Source of the DNA: Cytophagales bacterium
Lineage (GTDB): Bacteria > Pseudomonadota > Gammaproteobacteria > Burkholderiales > Burkholderiaceae_C
DNA length: 64,000 nucleotides
Reading direction: 5' to 3'
Assembly (NCBI GenBank): GCA_030054145.1
Contig: JASGCK010000004.1
Location: forward strand, 194,521 to 258,520
Shown here piece by piece: positions 9,617 to 19,631 of this stretch. Under the pieces are notes generated by a model. The model searched no databases. It was not told the DNA's origin and saw only the letters and a list, made by a program, of their open reading frames with translations. The number at the start of each line of letters is the position of its first letter. Position 1 is the first letter of the stretch. A program made the translations under genes and the position numbers.

Positions 9617-10645
9617 TTAGCATCCCCGCGAAGGTGCGGAACCCTGTGAGGCCAAAGCCAGCTTGGCCTCGGCAAGCAAGGCTTCAATCATGAGTCCCGC
9701 GTTAAGCGTGTGTTCGGATGATCGTGCATGAACATTCAAAGCCTTCGCCCAAGTGGTCAATTGATAGAGCGACGAGTGGCTTGCCGTGCTTGCGACCGAC
9801 TCAAAAAAACGTGGCTCGCTGCCTTGACTGACGCACATCGCGTCGTGACACAGTTTTTGCAAAGCGCCCACCAAGGCCGTTGGCGTTTCGACTAAAGCGG
9901 CAGGCAAATCGGACGGCAACGCGCCCTTGGCAATCAATTTGGGGAAGTCTTGCCATACCGATGTTTGACCAATCGATTGACTCATGGCCAGCGCCGTTTG
10001 CGGCTGTCCACCTGCGGCTTTAAGCCAGACGTTTGCATCCTTTTCTGAAACGCCCTCGGATGCCATCCAAGCCACGACCAGCTTAGGCTCTGGCGGTGTC
10101 AGCACAAAGCTTTGACAGCGACTTCGGATGGTGGGCAACAGCGCCGCACTATCTTCCGTTGCCAGTACAAAGCGCGTGTTACCAACGGGCTCTTCCAGCG
10201 ATTTAAGCAGCGCATTTGCCGCAATAGGGTTCATCGCTTCGGCGGGATAAATCACAGCGACTAAACCCTTGCCGCGACTGCTGGTACGCTGCACAAAGCT
10301 AATCAAGTCTTGCACCGCCTCCAGCTTGATTTGCTTGCTTGGTTTGCGTTTTTTGTCGTCCAGTTCGGTTTGCGTTTTTTCATCCAACGGCCAGCCCAGC
10401 GCAAGCGACAAAGTCTCGGGTAACAGCACGGCCAAATCAGGATGCGACTTGGCGCGAACCATGTGGCAAGCGTCGCAGTGTCCGCAAGCCTGTTGCTGAT
10501 TGGCTTCGCACAAAAGGCTTGCGGCCATTGCCATTGCCAACTCAAATTGCCCCAGCCCCAAGGTTCCTGTGACCAAGTACGCGTGCCCGCGCTGCGCCAG
10601 TAATCGCACCAAGTCGCGCTCTAGCCAAGGGAGTAAATTAGTCAA
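9617..10645 (-). CDS. holB: DNA polymerase III delta' subunit
   Basis: A 342-residue clamp-loader subunit. I place the start at the TTG at 10645: it overlaps the tmk stop by 8 bases, has GAGG 5 bases upstream and gives [24 protein letters not shown], the expected N-terminus; the frame is open further upstream but that part lies inside tmk. Features: a degenerate P-loop ([12 protein letters not shown], Lys replaced by Gln, usual for delta' which does not hydrolyse ATP), a zinc-binding cluster ([10 protein letters not shown]), [10 protein letters not shown] and the SRC motif in IRSRCQSF. The rare TTG start may keep expression low. Confidence 0.92.
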   Translation of the reverse strand: MTNLLPWLERDLVRLLAQRGHAYLVTGTLGLGQFELAMAMAASLLCEANQQQACGHCDACHMVRAKSHPDLAVLLPETLSLALGWPLDEKTQTELDDKKRKPSKQIKLEAVQDLISFVQRTSSRGKGLVAVIYPAEAMNPIAANALLKSLEEPVGNTRFVLATEDSAALLPTIRSRCQSFVLTPPEPKLVVAWMASEGVSEKDANVWLKAAGGQPQTALAMSQSIGQTSVWQDFPKLIAKGALPSDLPAALVETPTALVGALQKLCHDAMCVSQGSEPRFFESVASTASHSSLYQLTTWAKALNVHARSSEHTLNAGLMIEALLAEAKLALASQGSAPSRGC

Positions 10646-11294
10646 GATAACCTCGATCTTTAGCAACCGCAAGCACATCGGCAAATACCGCATCCCGACT
10701 TTGATTGGCCTCAATTCGCGCAAAGCGCGTGGGATCGTTCTTTGCACGCAGGGCATAACCGCTTTGCACGGCTTCAAAAAACGCGACGGGCTGCGCTTCA
10801 AATTTATCAGGTACTCGCGCACTCGCTAGACGCTCGGCGGCAAGCGGCGGCGCAAGATCAAACCAATAGGTTAAATCGGGTTGCAACCCAACTTGCACCC
10901 AATGCTCTAAGGTTGCTAGCGTTTGCAAATCGAACCCGCGCCCTGCTCCTTGATAGGCAAACGTGGCATCGGTAAATCGATCACACAGCACCACGTCACC
11001 ACGCGCCAGTGCTGGGCGAATCACGTGCGCCACATGATCACGCCTTGCCGCAAACACCAAGAGCGATTCTGTGAGTGCATCCATCGCATCGTTCAAAATA
11101 AGTGTCCGCAGTTTTTCGGCAAGCGCCGTTCCACCTGGCTCGCGGGTTAGCGTGACCTTGTAGCCCTTGCTGGATAAGGCTTCCGACAAACCAGCAATAT
11201 GCGTGGACTTGCCCGCGCCATCAATACCTTCAAAACTGATGAAGATGCCTTTTGCTACAGGATCTACAGGACCTACAGGATCTACAGGACTCAT
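10638..11294 (-). CDS. tmk: thymidylate kinase
   Basis: A 218-residue dTMP kinase (dTMP + ATP to dTDP). P-loop [18 protein letters not shown] loop, and [16 protein letters not shown] are all visible. I chose the ATG at 11294: it overlaps the mltG stop (ATGA) and has AGAGG 6 bases upstream. The first residues after Met-Ser are a Pro-Val-Asp/Gly repeat made by a 9-bp tandem repeat directly behind the start codon; this extension is absent from typical Tmk, which begins close to the FISFEGIDG segment. The catalytic body looks intact. Confidence 0.94.
   Translation of the reverse strand: MSPVDPVGPVDPVAKGIFISFEGIDGAGKSTHIAGLSEALSSKGYKVTLTREPGGTALAEKLRTLILNDAMDALTESLLVFAARRDHVAHVIRPALARGDVVLCDRFTDATFAYQGAGRGFDLQTLATLEHWVQVGLQPDLTYWFDLAPPLAAERLASARVPDKFEAQPVAFFEAVQSGYALRAKNDPTRFARIEANQSRDAVFADVLAVAKDRGYLD
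11255..11290 (-). repeat. 9-bp x4 tandem repeat at the 5' end of tmk
   Basis: Four copies of CTACAGGAT/C (plus strand) lie end to end immediately behind the tmk start codon. Read in the gene they encode alternating Pro-Val-Asp and Pro-Val-Gly triplets. The unit is a multiple of three, so changes in copy number keep the frame but alter the N-terminus and the translation initiation region. Confidence 0.9.
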
Positions 11295-12310
11295 TTCGCA
11301 CCTCTCATCCATCGGTTGACGGCAGCGTTGTGCTCGCGCAAGGTTGCGCTGAAATGGCTACTGCCATCGCCGCGAGCCACAAAATACAAGGCTTGCGTGG
11401 GTTTGGGATGCGCCGCTGCATCGAGCGCGGCTTTGCCCACCAACGCAATGGGGCCTGGCGGCAAGCCTGCGCGGGTGTAGGTGTTGTACGGCGTGTCGCG
11501 TTGTAAATCGCTTTTACGAATATTGTTGCGCTGCTGCGCAAACCGCTCGCCCATGCCATAAATCACCGTCGGGTCGGTTTGCAAAAGCATCCCGATCTTT
11601 AGACGATTGATAAACACGCCCGCAATCTCAGCGCGGTCGCTGGGCTTGCCGGTTTCTTTTTCGACGATGCTGGCAAGCGTCAATAACTGGTCTGCGCTGC
11701 TCAAAGGCAGCGTTGGTGAACGTCCATCCCATGCGGCTTGCAAGCGTTTTTCAAGCACGCTTGCAGCTTGTTTATAAATCGCAAGATCAGTTGAATTTTT
11801 TGCATAGGCATAGGTGTCGGGAAAGAAGCGCCCTTCGGGCCGCAGGTCGCTTTTGCCAATCGCCGCCATTAATTGCGCATCGCTCAAATTGGCGGTTGTG
11901 TGTTTGAGATGGGGGGCGCGGTTCATGGCAGCACGCATTTGCGCAAACGTCCATCCTTCTGGAATGGTGAGTGACAGCATGATCTCGTCGCCCGACACCA
12001 TCTTACGCAGCAGACCATATGGCGTGAGATGGGGTTCAATCGCATACGTGCCCGCGCGAATGGGTTTGCGCACGCTAGGCAAGCCCCCCACAAAGCTAGC
12101 GCCGCGAAACCACGCCAAGAGGAGCCACTGACTCGCTCCCGTAGCTCTAGCCACGCTAGCTGCCGCGCCTTTGCTGGAGCTGCCCGCATCAATGGTGACT
12201 TCGGTTGCCACAGCGCTTGCGGGCATCAACGGTTGATTCACCCACCAAGCAACGACGCCTGCGAGCAAAGCAATGGAGAGAAGCGCAAGTGACAACAATC
12301 GACGAATCAT
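11291..12310 (-). CDS. mltG: endolytic murein transglycosylase MltG
   Basis: A 339-residue inner-membrane lytic transglycosylase (YceG family) that cleaves nascent peptidoglycan and limits glycan strand length. An N-terminal signal anchor ([20 protein letters not shown]) is followed by a LysM-like region and the catalytic part with IPEGWTF, the catalytic Glu in [10 protein letters not shown], and [11 protein letters not shown], then the C-terminal [14 protein letters not shown] motif. I chose the ATG at 12310, directly before the membrane anchor; another in-frame ATG at 12334 is possible but would overlap the divergent ygfZ start. First gene of the operon that runs to the ankyrin gene. Confidence 0.93.
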   Translation of the reverse strand: MIRRLLSLALLSIALLAGVVAWWVNQPLMPASAVATEVTIDAGSSSKGAAASVARATGASQWLLLAWFRGASFVGGLPSVRKPIRAGTYAIEPHLTPYGLLRKMVSGDEIMLSLTIPEGWTFAQMRAAMNRAPHLKHTTANLSDAQLMAAIGKSDLRPEGRFFPDTYAYAKNSTDLAIYKQAASVLEKRLQAAWDGRSPTLPLSSADQLLTLASIVEKETGKPSDRAEIAGVFINRLKIGMLLQTDPTVIYGMGERFAQQRNNIRKSDLQRDTPYNTYTRAGLPPGPIALVGKAALDAAAHPKPTQALYFVARGDGSSHFSATLREHNAAVNRWMRGAK

Positions 12311-12332
12311 GGGCGTTGATGATAATGGAGGC

Positions 12333-13085
12333 ATGGATACTTTGAATCACCTCTCCGTTATTCGCGCTAGCGGCGCGGATGCCGCTTCGTTTTTACAAGG
12401 CCAACTCAGCAACGATTTTGTGCTACTGCCAACGAACCAATGGCAGTTGGCAGCGTATTGCAGTCCAAAGGGGCGGATGCTGGCTAGCTTTTGGGGCATC
12501 AAACTGGTGAGTACACCTGAGTGGCAAGATATTGACTTGGTGCTCTCCAAAGACATCGCGGCAGCAACGCTCAAGCGCCTCTCGATGTTTGTGATGCGTG
12601 CAAAACTGACGCTCACGGATGCCAGTGATCGGCTGCCCGAACTCTTTGCCCAGCATGGCTTATCCAGCTGGTCTGAGCGCGAAGTCCCGCGCGGCGTGGC
12701 TCGCATCACCGCGCCGCTAGTCGATTTGTTTGTGCCGCAAATGCTCAACTACGAGTCCATTGGCGGCGTGAGCTTCAAAAAAGGCTGCTATCCAGGCCAG
12801 GAAGTGGTGGCACGAAGCCAGTTCCGAGGCGCCATTAAGCGTAGAACGTACCTCGTAGAGGCCATACTGGATAAGGCTTCCGAGGCACTTGAGGGTGCTG
12901 TGGGCAAAGAAGTGTTTGCCGCTGGCGAAGAAGACTCCGTTGGTACGCTTGTGCAAGCCGAGCAAAACTTGACACTGGTTTGCATTCAAACCCATAGCGC
13001 GCAAGCGGCTTTGCGGCTTGGGTCAAAAGACGGGACACCACTCAAAATGAGGCAGCTACCCTATCCGCTACTCGATGATATTTAA
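12333..13085 (+). CDS. ygfZ: YgfZ-type folate-binding Fe-S cluster maintenance protein
   Basis: A 250-residue GcvT-like protein. It carries the family signature KGCYPGQEVVARSQFRG (around residues 150-166) with the conserved Cys. YgfZ proteins use tetrahydrofolate and help build or repair iron-sulfur clusters, for example in MiaB and radical SAM enzymes. Start at ATG 12333 gives MDTLNHLSVIRASG, and GGAGG lies just upstream but unusually close; in-frame upstream ATGs exist. It is divergent from mltG with only about 22 bases between start codons, so the promoters of each must lie inside the other gene. Confidence 0.92.
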   Translation: MDTLNHLSVIRASGADAASFLQGQLSNDFVLLPTNQWQLAAYCSPKGRMLASFWGIKLVSTPEWQDIDLVLSKDIAAATLKRLSMFVMRAKLTLTDASDRLPELFAQHGLSSWSEREVPRGVARITAPLVDLFVPQMLNYESIGGVSFKKGCYPGQEVVARSQFRGAIKRRTYLVEAILDKASEALEGAVGKEVFAAGEEDSVGTLVQAEQNLTLVCIQTHSAQAALRLGSKDGTPLKMRQLPYPLLDDI

Positions 13086-13101
13086 CTAGTTTTGTCACGC
13101 A

Positions 13102-13986
13102 TCAAGCCTGCCTAATCAAGCGCTTGCGCATGGTGATGTGCGCAATGCCTGCTTCATCGTAGGCGGCACCATCGGGATCGAAGCCCAATTGAGCGTAAAA
13201 ATTTTGTGCGCTGGTCTGCGCGTGCAACACCACCTCGGTATCACCTCGGCTGGAAGCCTTATCCAGCAAGGTCTGCAAGATCGTCTCGCCTAGCTGGCTG
13301 CCACGCAAAACACGGCTCACCGCCATTCGCCCAATGCGCGATACGCCCGCCTCTGCTGGAAGCAAACGCCCCGTGGCGACTGGCATGTCCATCTGATTCA
13401 AGATGACGGCGTGATGCGCTGCCGCATCCAATCCGTCATGCTCCAGCGCCTCGGGCACGCCTTGCTCATTCACAAATACTTGCACCCGAAGCGGCAAAGC
13501 CTTCTTGCCCACCGCCTCCCAGTCACCCAGCTCTAACCGCGTCATCGGCTTGCCCGCTTCAAAATCTAGGAACACATCGCGCAAGATTGGCGGTACAGGC
13601 ATAGACTTTTGCGTGGCAGGATCGGCGTAGACGTACACCAACTCGCCTGTCACCAAGAGCTTGCCGTTGCAAAAGATGGCTCCTTTAAAAGTCATCGACG
13701 ATGTGCCCACGCGCTCGCAGCGCAAACAAACTTGCAAGCGGTCATCGTACCTTGCCGACGCTTTGTACTCCAGCGTTGCCCGCACAACATACAGATCACC
13801 GCCCAAGACGTGCATCGCCTCTTCGTAGGGAATTGCCGTGGCACGCCAGTATTCAGCGATGCCCGTATCAAAATACATCAGGTAATGCCCATTAAAAACA
13901 ATTTTTTGCATATCCACCTCCGCCCAGCGGACGCGCAGCAGGTGTGAAAAACGAAAGTCTGTGACTAGTGGTGGATGTGAGGACAT
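13102..13986 (-). CDS. fusion of a 4HBT (hotdog) thioesterase and a GNAT acetyltransferase
   Basis: A 294-residue two-domain protein. Residues about 10-140 form a YbgC/FadM-like hotdog thioesterase: RVRWAEVDMQKIVFNGHYLMYFD contains the family aspartate. Residues about 150-290 form a GNAT N-acetyltransferase similar to ElaA: FVNEQGVPEALEHDG, RIGRMAVSRVLRGSQLG (acetyl-CoA loop) and AQNFYAQLGFD. The likely activities are acyl-CoA hydrolysis and transfer of an acetyl group to an unknown amine. A single continuous frame links both domains. It stands alone between ygfZ (convergent) and the alcohol dehydrogenase gene (divergent). Confidence 0.87.
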   Translation of the reverse strand: MSSHPPLVTDFRFSHLLRVRWAEVDMQKIVFNGHYLMYFDTGIAEYWRATAIPYEEAMHVLGGDLYVVRATLEYKASARYDDRLQVCLRCERVGTSSMTFKGAIFCNGKLLVTGELVYVYADPATQKSMPVPPILRDVFLDFEAGKPMTRLELGDWEAVGKKALPLRVQVFVNEQGVPEALEHDGLDAAAHHAVILNQMDMPVATGRLLPAEAGVSRIGRMAVSRVLRGSQLGETILQTLLDKASSRGDTEVVLHAQTSAQNFYAQLGFDPDGAAYDEAGIAHITMRKRLIRQA

Positions 13987-14032
13987 AGTAGCTTTCTAAA
14001 ATGGATGTACCAATTATTAAAGGATTATCCTC

Positions 14033-15187
14033 ATGGCATTTATCAACTACGTCACGCACATTCAATTTGATTTTGGCGCGATTGCGCTACTGAAAGCCGA
14101 ATGCGAGCGTGTGGGCATCACCCGCCCACTCATCATCACCGACGCGGGCGTTAAGGCGGCTGGCATTTTGCAAAAAGCACTTGATCAATTAGGTGGCATG
14201 ACGATTGAAGTGTTCGACCAAACACCGTCCAATCCAACCGAGGCGGCGGTCATGGCAGCGGCGCGGCACTATCAAAGCAAAGGCTGCGATGGTCTCATTG
14301 CGGTAGGCGGTGGCTCGGCGATTGATTGCGCCAAGGGCGTGGCAATTGCAGCGACACATACCAACTGCGACATTGGCGCACTCAAAACCTTTGCCACGAT
14401 TGAGGGCGGCTCAAACCGCATCACCGAGCGCGTTGCCCCTTTGATCGCCATTCCAACCACCAGCGGCACAGGATCGGAAGTTGCCAGAGGCGCAATTATT
14501 ATTGTGGCGGACGGGCGCAAGCTGGGATTTCATTCATGGTTTCTCGTTCCTAAAACAGCTCTTTGCGACCCTGACTTAACGCTGGGTCTGCCAGCCAAAC
14601 TGACTGCTGCTACAGGGATGGATGCGGTCGCGCACTGCATGGAGACCTTCATGGCCCCCAGCTTCAATCCACCCGCTGATGGCATTGCGCTAGATGGTTT
14701 AGCGCGGGCATGGACACACATTGAACGCGCCACGCAAAATGGTGCAGACCGAGAAGCGAGACGGCAATTAATGAGCGCCTCGATGCAAGGCGCAATGGCT
14801 TTTCAAAAGGGACTGGGCTGCGTGCATTCGCTCAGTCACAGCCTTGGCGGGGTTAATCCGCGCTTGCATCACGGCACACTCAACGCCGTGTTTTTGCCTG
14901 CCGTCGTCATGTTCAACGCGCAAGCAGAATCGGTTCAAGCAGAACAGCGACTGAACCGAATGGCTTATGCAATGGGATTAGGCGAAGGCAATGGTAGTCA
15001 AATTCCAGCCGCCATTCAATCAATGAACCAGCGCCTAGGATTACCCAGTGGTCTTGGCGAAATGGGTGTTACTAGCCAAGATTTCGGCAAAATTATTGAA
15101 GGGGCACTCGCAGACCATTGTCACAAAACGAACCCCTTAGTTGCCACATTTGATGACTATGAAAACATATTGGGACTTTCGATGTAA
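14033..15187 (+). CDS. iron-containing alcohol dehydrogenase
   Basis: A 384-residue group III (Fe-dependent) alcohol dehydrogenase. Visible motifs: DAGVKAAG and GGGSAIDCAKG (NAD binding), PTTSGTGSEVA, and the metal ligands in TGMDAVAHCMETF and CVHSLSHSLGG...LHHGTLNAVFLP. It probably oxidises or reduces a short-chain or hydroxyacid-type alcohol with NAD(P); the substrate is open. AAGGA precedes the ATG at good spacing. Monocistronic in appearance, 53 bases before the next locus. Confidence 0.92.
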   Translation: MAFINYVTHIQFDFGAIALLKAECERVGITRPLIITDAGVKAAGILQKALDQLGGMTIEVFDQTPSNPTEAAVMAAARHYQSKGCDGLIAVGGGSAIDCAKGVAIAATHTNCDIGALKTFATIEGGSNRITERVAPLIAIPTTSGTGSEVARGAIIIVADGRKLGFHSWFLVPKTALCDPDLTLGLPAKLTAATGMDAVAHCMETFMAPSFNPPADGIALDGLARAWTHIERATQNGADREARRQLMSASMQGAMAFQKGLGCVHSLSHSLGGVNPRLHHGTLNAVFLPAVVMFNAQAESVQAEQRLNRMAYAMGLGEGNGSQIPAAIQSMNQRLGLPSGLGEMGVTSQDFGKIIEGALADHCHKTNPLVATFDDYENILGLSM

Positions 15188-15206
15188 TCAAAGCAAGCCT
15201 TATAAT
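15178..15206 (+). promoter_or_regulatory. candidate sigma-70 promoter upstream of the glycan locus
   Basis: A perfect -10 hexamer TATAAT lies at 15201-15206, 34 bases before the start of the HMW1C-like gene. The -35 position 17 bases upstream (TTCGAT, 15178-15183) is a weak match. The location in the only gap before a long rightward gene chain makes it the likely promoter, but the -35 is poor, so this is tentative. Confidence 0.5.
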
Positions 15207-15240
15207 TTCCGCTTCTTTCTTTAAGCATCAAAACCTCACT

Positions 15241-17079
15241 ATGGAATTCAATTTAGAACGCTTTGAAAACGCCGTTTATACGCGTCAACATGAGATCGCA
15301 GGCAAGGAGCTCATGCAGCTCTTGCAAATGCTTGATAACCACTACGGCAATCTCGCACCTAGTTTTTCTGCCAAACCGATGGCCGCATTGGCAACGGGTG
15401 AAGAGGTGGATGCGCACATCTTGACGCGAATTGCGTCTGCCATGTCGCATTTGTTTCTCGATCCAGGCTTTACGCTATCACCCCAAGGCTATGCGCAGGC
15501 GCTTCAAATGCAGCGCTGGCTAGCGACCCTATTTGCCGTCACGCCATTTCGCAATGCGGATCATGTGCTACGTGCCTTAAACAATCTGGGCTGGGACAAA
15601 GAAGAGTTACAGCTATCGACAGAAAACCTCAATAAATTTGCGCTTTTAGCCTTCCCAGAATCTGAAATCCCAATCAATTTAGACGCACTTTGGGCAGCCG
15701 CTCCCGTGATTGCCGTTAGTGTTTGTATGCTGTGGCTCGCGCCGCGATTTTTGGCTTCACCTTCGGCGCACGCCAAACGCGAATTGGTGCTAGGCTGGTT
15801 GCCCGAGAAGCTGCAGCAAATGGATTTAGATCAACTGCCTTCAGGCATCTTGCACGATGTGTATATGCATTGCAGCTACGCAGATCGACCTGATCGTCAC
15901 CGCATCAAAGCAGCTATCAACGTGATTGTGCGCAACAAGATGTTGCAAAACGGTCTCTCTGACGCACCGCCCTTGATTCCGCTCGCCAAAGGCGAAAAGC
16001 CCACCATGCTTGTGGTGCTGGAATGGTTTAACAGCTCGCATTCGATTTACCGCACACACTCCACCACCATGCGCGCTGCGCGTCGTCATTTCAACGTTGT
16101 TGCGATGGGCTACGGCGGCAATGTGGATGAGCTGGGTCGCGCGGTGTTTGATGAGTTCATCGAAATCAAAGGCGGCTCAATGATTGAGCAAATGGCGCAC
16201 ATCCGTAGCGTCGCCATCGAGAAGCAAGCCAGACTCTTCTATATGCCAAGCGTGGGAATGTTCCCGCTGACCGTGTTTGCAACCAACTTGCGCTTTGCGC
16301 CGCTGCAAGTGATGGCCCTGGGTCATCCTGCAACCACGCACTCACCCAATATGGACTACGTGGTGGTTGAAGATGATTACGTCGGACTTGAGAGTTGCTT
16401 CTCCGAAAAACTGCTGCGCCTGCCCAAGGATGCCCTGCCTTACGTGCCATCCTCTGCCCTGCCAGAAAATTTAGTGCCTAATCTGCGGGACAACAATGGC
16501 AAAAATCCAGATGTCGTCAGAATCGCCGTTTGCGCTACGACTATGAAGCTCAATCCACGCTTCTTGCAAACGCTCAAAGCGATTGTTGACACGGCAAAAA
16601 CACCCGTGCATTTTGAGTTCATGATTGGGCAAGCCACCAGCCTCATGCATCCGCAGGTTAACCGCGTGATTAAGCAATTCTTAGGCAACAACGCACACGT
16701 CAATCGCCATTTGAGCTATCCTGAATACATGGCAAAAATCAACGAGTGCGATATGTTTGTCAACCCATTCCCGTTTGGCAATACCAACGGCATTATTGAC
16801 ACAGTGACTCTTGGACAAGTCGGTATTTGCTTAAACGGCTCCGAAGTGTTTGAGTGCATTGACCGTGGTCTCTTTGGTCGTCTAGGCGTACCAAGCTGGA
16901 TGGCAACCAACTCAATTGAAGAGTACATCACGGCAGCCGTTCGCCTAATCGATAATCCCAAAGAACGCCTCAAATTACGCCGCGAGTTGATTGCTAAAAA
17001 CGGCGTACAAATTCTATTTACGGGTCGTCCCGAGATTTTTGGTGATCGGTTAATTGAACTGGTTAAAAAACAAAAGTAA
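15241..17079 (+). CDS. HMW1C-like cytoplasmic protein N-glycosyltransferase (GT41)
   Basis: A 612-residue protein that I recognise as a relative of Haemophilus HMW1C and Actinobacillus NGT. Residues 1 to about 240 form an alpha-helical N-terminal domain; the GT-B part follows. Diagnostic stretches are [37 protein letters not shown] and the C-terminal [21 protein letters not shown] (both quoted in part). The family transfers hexose from UDP-sugars to Asn in NX(S/T) sequons of large adhesins in the cytoplasm. A two-partner adhesin begins at the right edge of the window and could be the target. No good ribosome binding site is visible. The stop overlaps the fcl start (TAATG). Confidence 0.87.
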   Translation: MEFNLERFENAVYTRQHEIAGKELMQLLQMLDNHYGNLAPSFSAKPMAALATGEEVDAHILTRIASAMSHLFLDPGFTLSPQGYAQALQMQRWLATLFAVTPFRNADHVLRALNNLGWDKEELQLSTENLNKFALLAFPESEIPINLDALWAAAPVIAVSVCMLWLAPRFLASPSAHAKRELVLGWLPEKLQQMDLDQLPSGILHDVYMHCSYADRPDRHRIKAAINVIVRNKMLQNGLSDAPPLIPLAKGEKPTMLVVLEWFNSSHSIYRTHSTTMRAARRHFNVVAMGYGGNVDELGRAVFDEFIEIKGGSMIEQMAHIRSVAIEKQARLFYMPSVGMFPLTVFATNLRFAPLQVMALGHPATTHSPNMDYVVVEDDYVGLESCFSEKLLRLPKDALPYVPSSALPENLVPNLRDNNGKNPDVVRIAVCATTMKLNPRFLQTLKAIVDTAKTPVHFEFMIGQATSLMHPQVNRVIKQFLGNNAHVNRHLSYPEYMAKINECDMFVNPFPFGNTNGIIDTVTLGQVGICLNGSEVFECIDRGLFGRLGVPSWMATNSIEEYITAAVRLIDNPKERLKLRRELIAKNGVQILFTGRPEIFGDRLIELVKKQK

Positions 17080-18065
17080 TGGCGGACATCTCTCCTCGTA
17101 TCTATGTCGCAGGACACCGCGGAATGGTCGGCTCGGCCATTGTGCGGCAGCTCATAGCTGCGGGGCAAACGAATATCATTACACGCACTCATGCCGAGCT
17201 TGACCTGTGTGATCAAGCCGCAGTGCGCAGTTTTTTTCAGACAGAAAAACCAAATCAGGTATATCTTGCTGCCGCCAAGGTGGGTGGCATTCATGCCAAC
17301 CATACGTATCCAGCCGAATTCATCTATCAAAATTTGATGATGGAGGCCAACATTGTTCACGAAGCTTGGCGTGCGGGGGTGCAAAAACTCCTATTTTTAG
17401 GTTCGAGTTGCATTTATCCAAAGCTCGCACCTCAGCCCATGCGCGAGGATGCGCTGCTCACAGGACAACTCGAATCCACCAACGAGCCCTACGCCATTGC
17501 CAAAATAGCTGGGATCAAGCTGTGCGAGAGCTACAACCGCCAATATGGTGCGAGCCATGGTGTGGATTACCGCAGCGTGATGCCGACTAATTTATACGGC
17601 GTGGGCGACAACTATCACCCCAAAAATAGTCACGTCATTCCAGCGCTGATTCGCCGCTTTCACGAAGCAAAAATCACCCAAGCACCTAGCGTCACCATCT
17701 GGGGAACAGGCACACCACGGCGTGAATTCTTGTATGTGGACGACATGGCCAGCGCCAGCATCCATGTAATGAATCTGCCCAAAGCCACATATGACGAACA
17801 CACAAGTTCCATGCAAAGCCATATCAACGTAGGCTTTGGCGATGATGTAACGATAGCGGAATTAGCCGCAACGGTTGGCAAGACCATTGGGTACCAAGGA
17901 GCAATCGATTTCGACGTGTCCAAACCTGACGGCACGCCCCGCAAATGGATGGATAGCAGCCGTCTCAATCATTTAGGCTGGAAGGCAAACACCCAACTTG
18001 AAGAAGGATTAGCATTGGCTTATGCTGATTTTTTGAAATCCCATTCATCCGCATCGAAAAATTAA
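17079..18065 (+). CDS. fcl: GDP-L-fucose synthase
   Basis: A 328-residue SDR epimerase-reductase (WcaG type) converting GDP-4-keto-6-deoxymannose to GDP-L-fucose with NADPH. Visible: [15 protein letters not shown] (dinucleotide binding), [16 protein letters not shown] (catalytic Ser/Cys region), [12 protein letters not shown] (YxxxK) and FLYVDDMA. The start overlaps the preceding stop by one base. Its partner gmd lies downstream but is separated by two small TA-like genes, an unusual break in the normally adjacent gmd-fcl pair. Confidence 0.94.
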   Translation: MADISPRIYVAGHRGMVGSAIVRQLIAAGQTNIITRTHAELDLCDQAAVRSFFQTEKPNQVYLAAAKVGGIHANHTYPAEFIYQNLMMEANIVHEAWRAGVQKLLFLGSSCIYPKLAPQPMREDALLTGQLESTNEPYAIAKIAGIKLCESYNRQYGASHGVDYRSVMPTNLYGVGDNYHPKNSHVIPALIRRFHEAKITQAPSVTIWGTGTPRREFLYVDDMASASIHVMNLPKATYDEHTSSMQSHINVGFGDDVTIAELAATVGKTIGYQGAIDFDVSKPDGTPRKWMDSSRLNHLGWKANTQLEEGLALAYADFLKSHSSASKN

Positions 18066-18067
18066 TC

Positions 18068-18241
18068 ATGCCAGAAGTTAGCCGTTTCTTAGGGATTGTG
18101 ATTGCCATGTCTGGAAAGCTACCACCGCGTGCGCTTGGGTTGGTCATGGAGCGGGCAAGTCAACATAAAATAGAACTTATGGCGGACTGGCACCTAGCAC
18201 GCCAGCAAGCTGAACTTAAGCGTATTGCGCCATTGGAGTAA
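18068..18241 (+). pseudogene. DUF4160-like gene with an internal in-frame deletion
   Basis: A 57-codon frame starting 2 bases after fcl. The first 14 residues (MPEVSRFLGIVIAM) match the N-terminus of DUF4160 proteins, and residues 16-57 (GKLPPRALGLVMERASQ... to RIAPLE) match the C-terminal half. The roughly 35-40 residues that normally lie between, including the His-rich DHxPPHxH region, are missing, with the frame kept. The translated remnant may be inactive. DUF4160 genes normally pair with DUF2442 genes, as here. Recognition is from memory of the family, not a search. Confidence 0.65.
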
Positions 18242-18245
18242 TGCC

Positions 18246-18518
18246 ATGTCTATGATTGATGTTACCGCCGCACACGCCCTGCCTCAAAGAAGAATAGATC
18301 TTACCTTTGCAGATGGTGTTCGCGCCGTCTTGGAAATGGATCGCATCATTGAGCGCTATCAGGGAGTTTTTGCGCCCTTGCTCGACAGCCAATACTTCAA
18401 CAAACTACAAGTTAATCCCGATATTGGCACTATTGCGTGGCCAAATGGTGCTGATATTTGCCCCGACGTTCTCTACTCCTTTGCGATTAAGCAAGGTCAA
18501 CCATATTTAGCAGCATGA
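18246..18518 (+). CDS. DUF2442 domain protein
   Basis: A 90-residue small protein with the DUF2442 pattern: [57 protein letters not shown]2442 proteins commonly sit beside DUF4160 proteins as a putative toxin-antitoxin-like or regulatory pair; the function is not established. The start at 18246 (second ATG 6 bases later) follows the DUF4160 remnant by 4 bases, and its stop overlaps the gmd start (ATGA), so it is wired into the GDP-fucose operon. Confidence 0.8.
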   Translation: MSMIDVTAAHALPQRRIDLTFADGVRAVLEMDRIIERYQGVFAPLLDSQYFNKLQVNPDIGTIAWPNGADICPDVLYSFAIKQGQPYLAA

Positions 18519-19627
18519 CGATACCCGCCACAATCGCCCCCAAAGTTGCTTTGATAACAGGCATTACAGGTCAAGACGGCAGCTACCTCGCTGAACTCTT
18601 ACTGGAGAAAGGCTACGTCGTCCACGGAATTAAACGCCGTGCCAGTTCATTCAACACCGAACGCATTGATCACATCTACCAAGATCCACATATCGACAAT
18701 GCACGCTTCACCCTGCATTACGGTGATCTATCGGATGCCAGCAACTTGGTACGCATCATCCAAGAAACACAACCCGATGAAATCTACAACCTAGGCGCAC
18801 AAAGCCATGTTGCTGTGAGTTTTGAGTCCCCCGAATACACCGCAGACATAGACGGTATGGGCGCACTGCGAATTTTGGAAGCAATTCGAATTTTGGGTTT
18901 GGAAAAGAAAACACGTTTCTACCAAGCTAGTACATCAGAGCTGTATGGCCTTGTGCAAGAAACGCCACAAAAAGAAACCACTCCCTTCTATCCCCGTAGT
19001 CCCTACGCAGTTGCCAAACTCTACGCCTACTGGATTACGGTTAACTACCGCGAAGCGTATGGCATTTACGCCTGCAACGGCATCCTCTTCAACCATGAAA
19101 GTCCACGCAGAGGCGAGACCTTCGTCACAAGAAAAATCACACGAGGCTTGTCCAACATCAGCCAAGGACTAGAAGAATGCCTCTACATGGGCAATATAGA
19201 TGCACTTAGAGACTGGGGACACGCCAAAGACTACGTGCGTATGCAATGGATGATGCTCCAGCAGGACAAGCCAGAAGATTTCGTGATCGCCACGGGTGTG
19301 CAATATAGCGTGCGGGACTTCATCAATAAAACAGCTCAAGCGCTAGGAATGACGCTCAAATGGAGCGGCTTGGGTGTAGACGAAGTCGCCACTTGGGTAG
19401 AGAAGAATCAAGCCATTGTCAAAATTGATCCAAGATACTACAGACCTACCGAAGTAGAAACTTTGCTTGGTGATCCAACCAAAGCCAAAGAGAAGCTGGG
19501 TTGGACACCTGAGATCACCCTAGATGAGATGGTGAGTGAGATGGTCGTGAGCGATTTAGAGGCGGCAAAGCGGCAAGTGCTGCTAAAGAAGCATGGGTAT
19601 AACGCAAACATCAGCACCGAGAATTAA
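18515..19627 (+). CDS. gmd: GDP-mannose 4,6-dehydratase
   Basis: A 370-residue SDR enzyme making GDP-4-keto-6-deoxy-D-mannose, the substrate of Fcl. Visible: [23 protein letters not shown] at the N-terminus, [14 protein letters not shown], the catalytic T/E/Y/K set in [16 protein letters not shown] and [15 protein letters not shown], and [20 protein letters not shown]. It starts at an ATGA overlap with the DUF2442 gene. With fcl it provides GDP-L-fucose for a surface polysaccharide. Confidence 0.95.
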   Translation: MTIPATIAPKVALITGITGQDGSYLAELLLEKGYVVHGIKRRASSFNTERIDHIYQDPHIDNARFTLHYGDLSDASNLVRIIQETQPDEIYNLGAQSHVAVSFESPEYTADIDGMGALRILEAIRILGLEKKTRFYQASTSELYGLVQETPQKETTPFYPRSPYAVAKLYAYWITVNYREAYGIYACNGILFNHESPRRGETFVTRKITRGLSNISQGLEECLYMGNIDALRDWGHAKDYVRMQWMMLQQDKPEDFVIATGVQYSVRDFINKTAQALGMTLKWSGLGVDEVATWVEKNQAIVKIDPRYYRPTEVETLLGDPTKAKEKLGWTPEITLDEMVSEMVVSDLEAAKRQVLLKKHGYNANISTEN

Positions 19628-19631
19628 GCAC

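Noticed and set aside
16716..17384. 222-codon frame opposite the NGT/fcl junction
   Set aside because: It crosses two convincing overlapping genes on the other strand.
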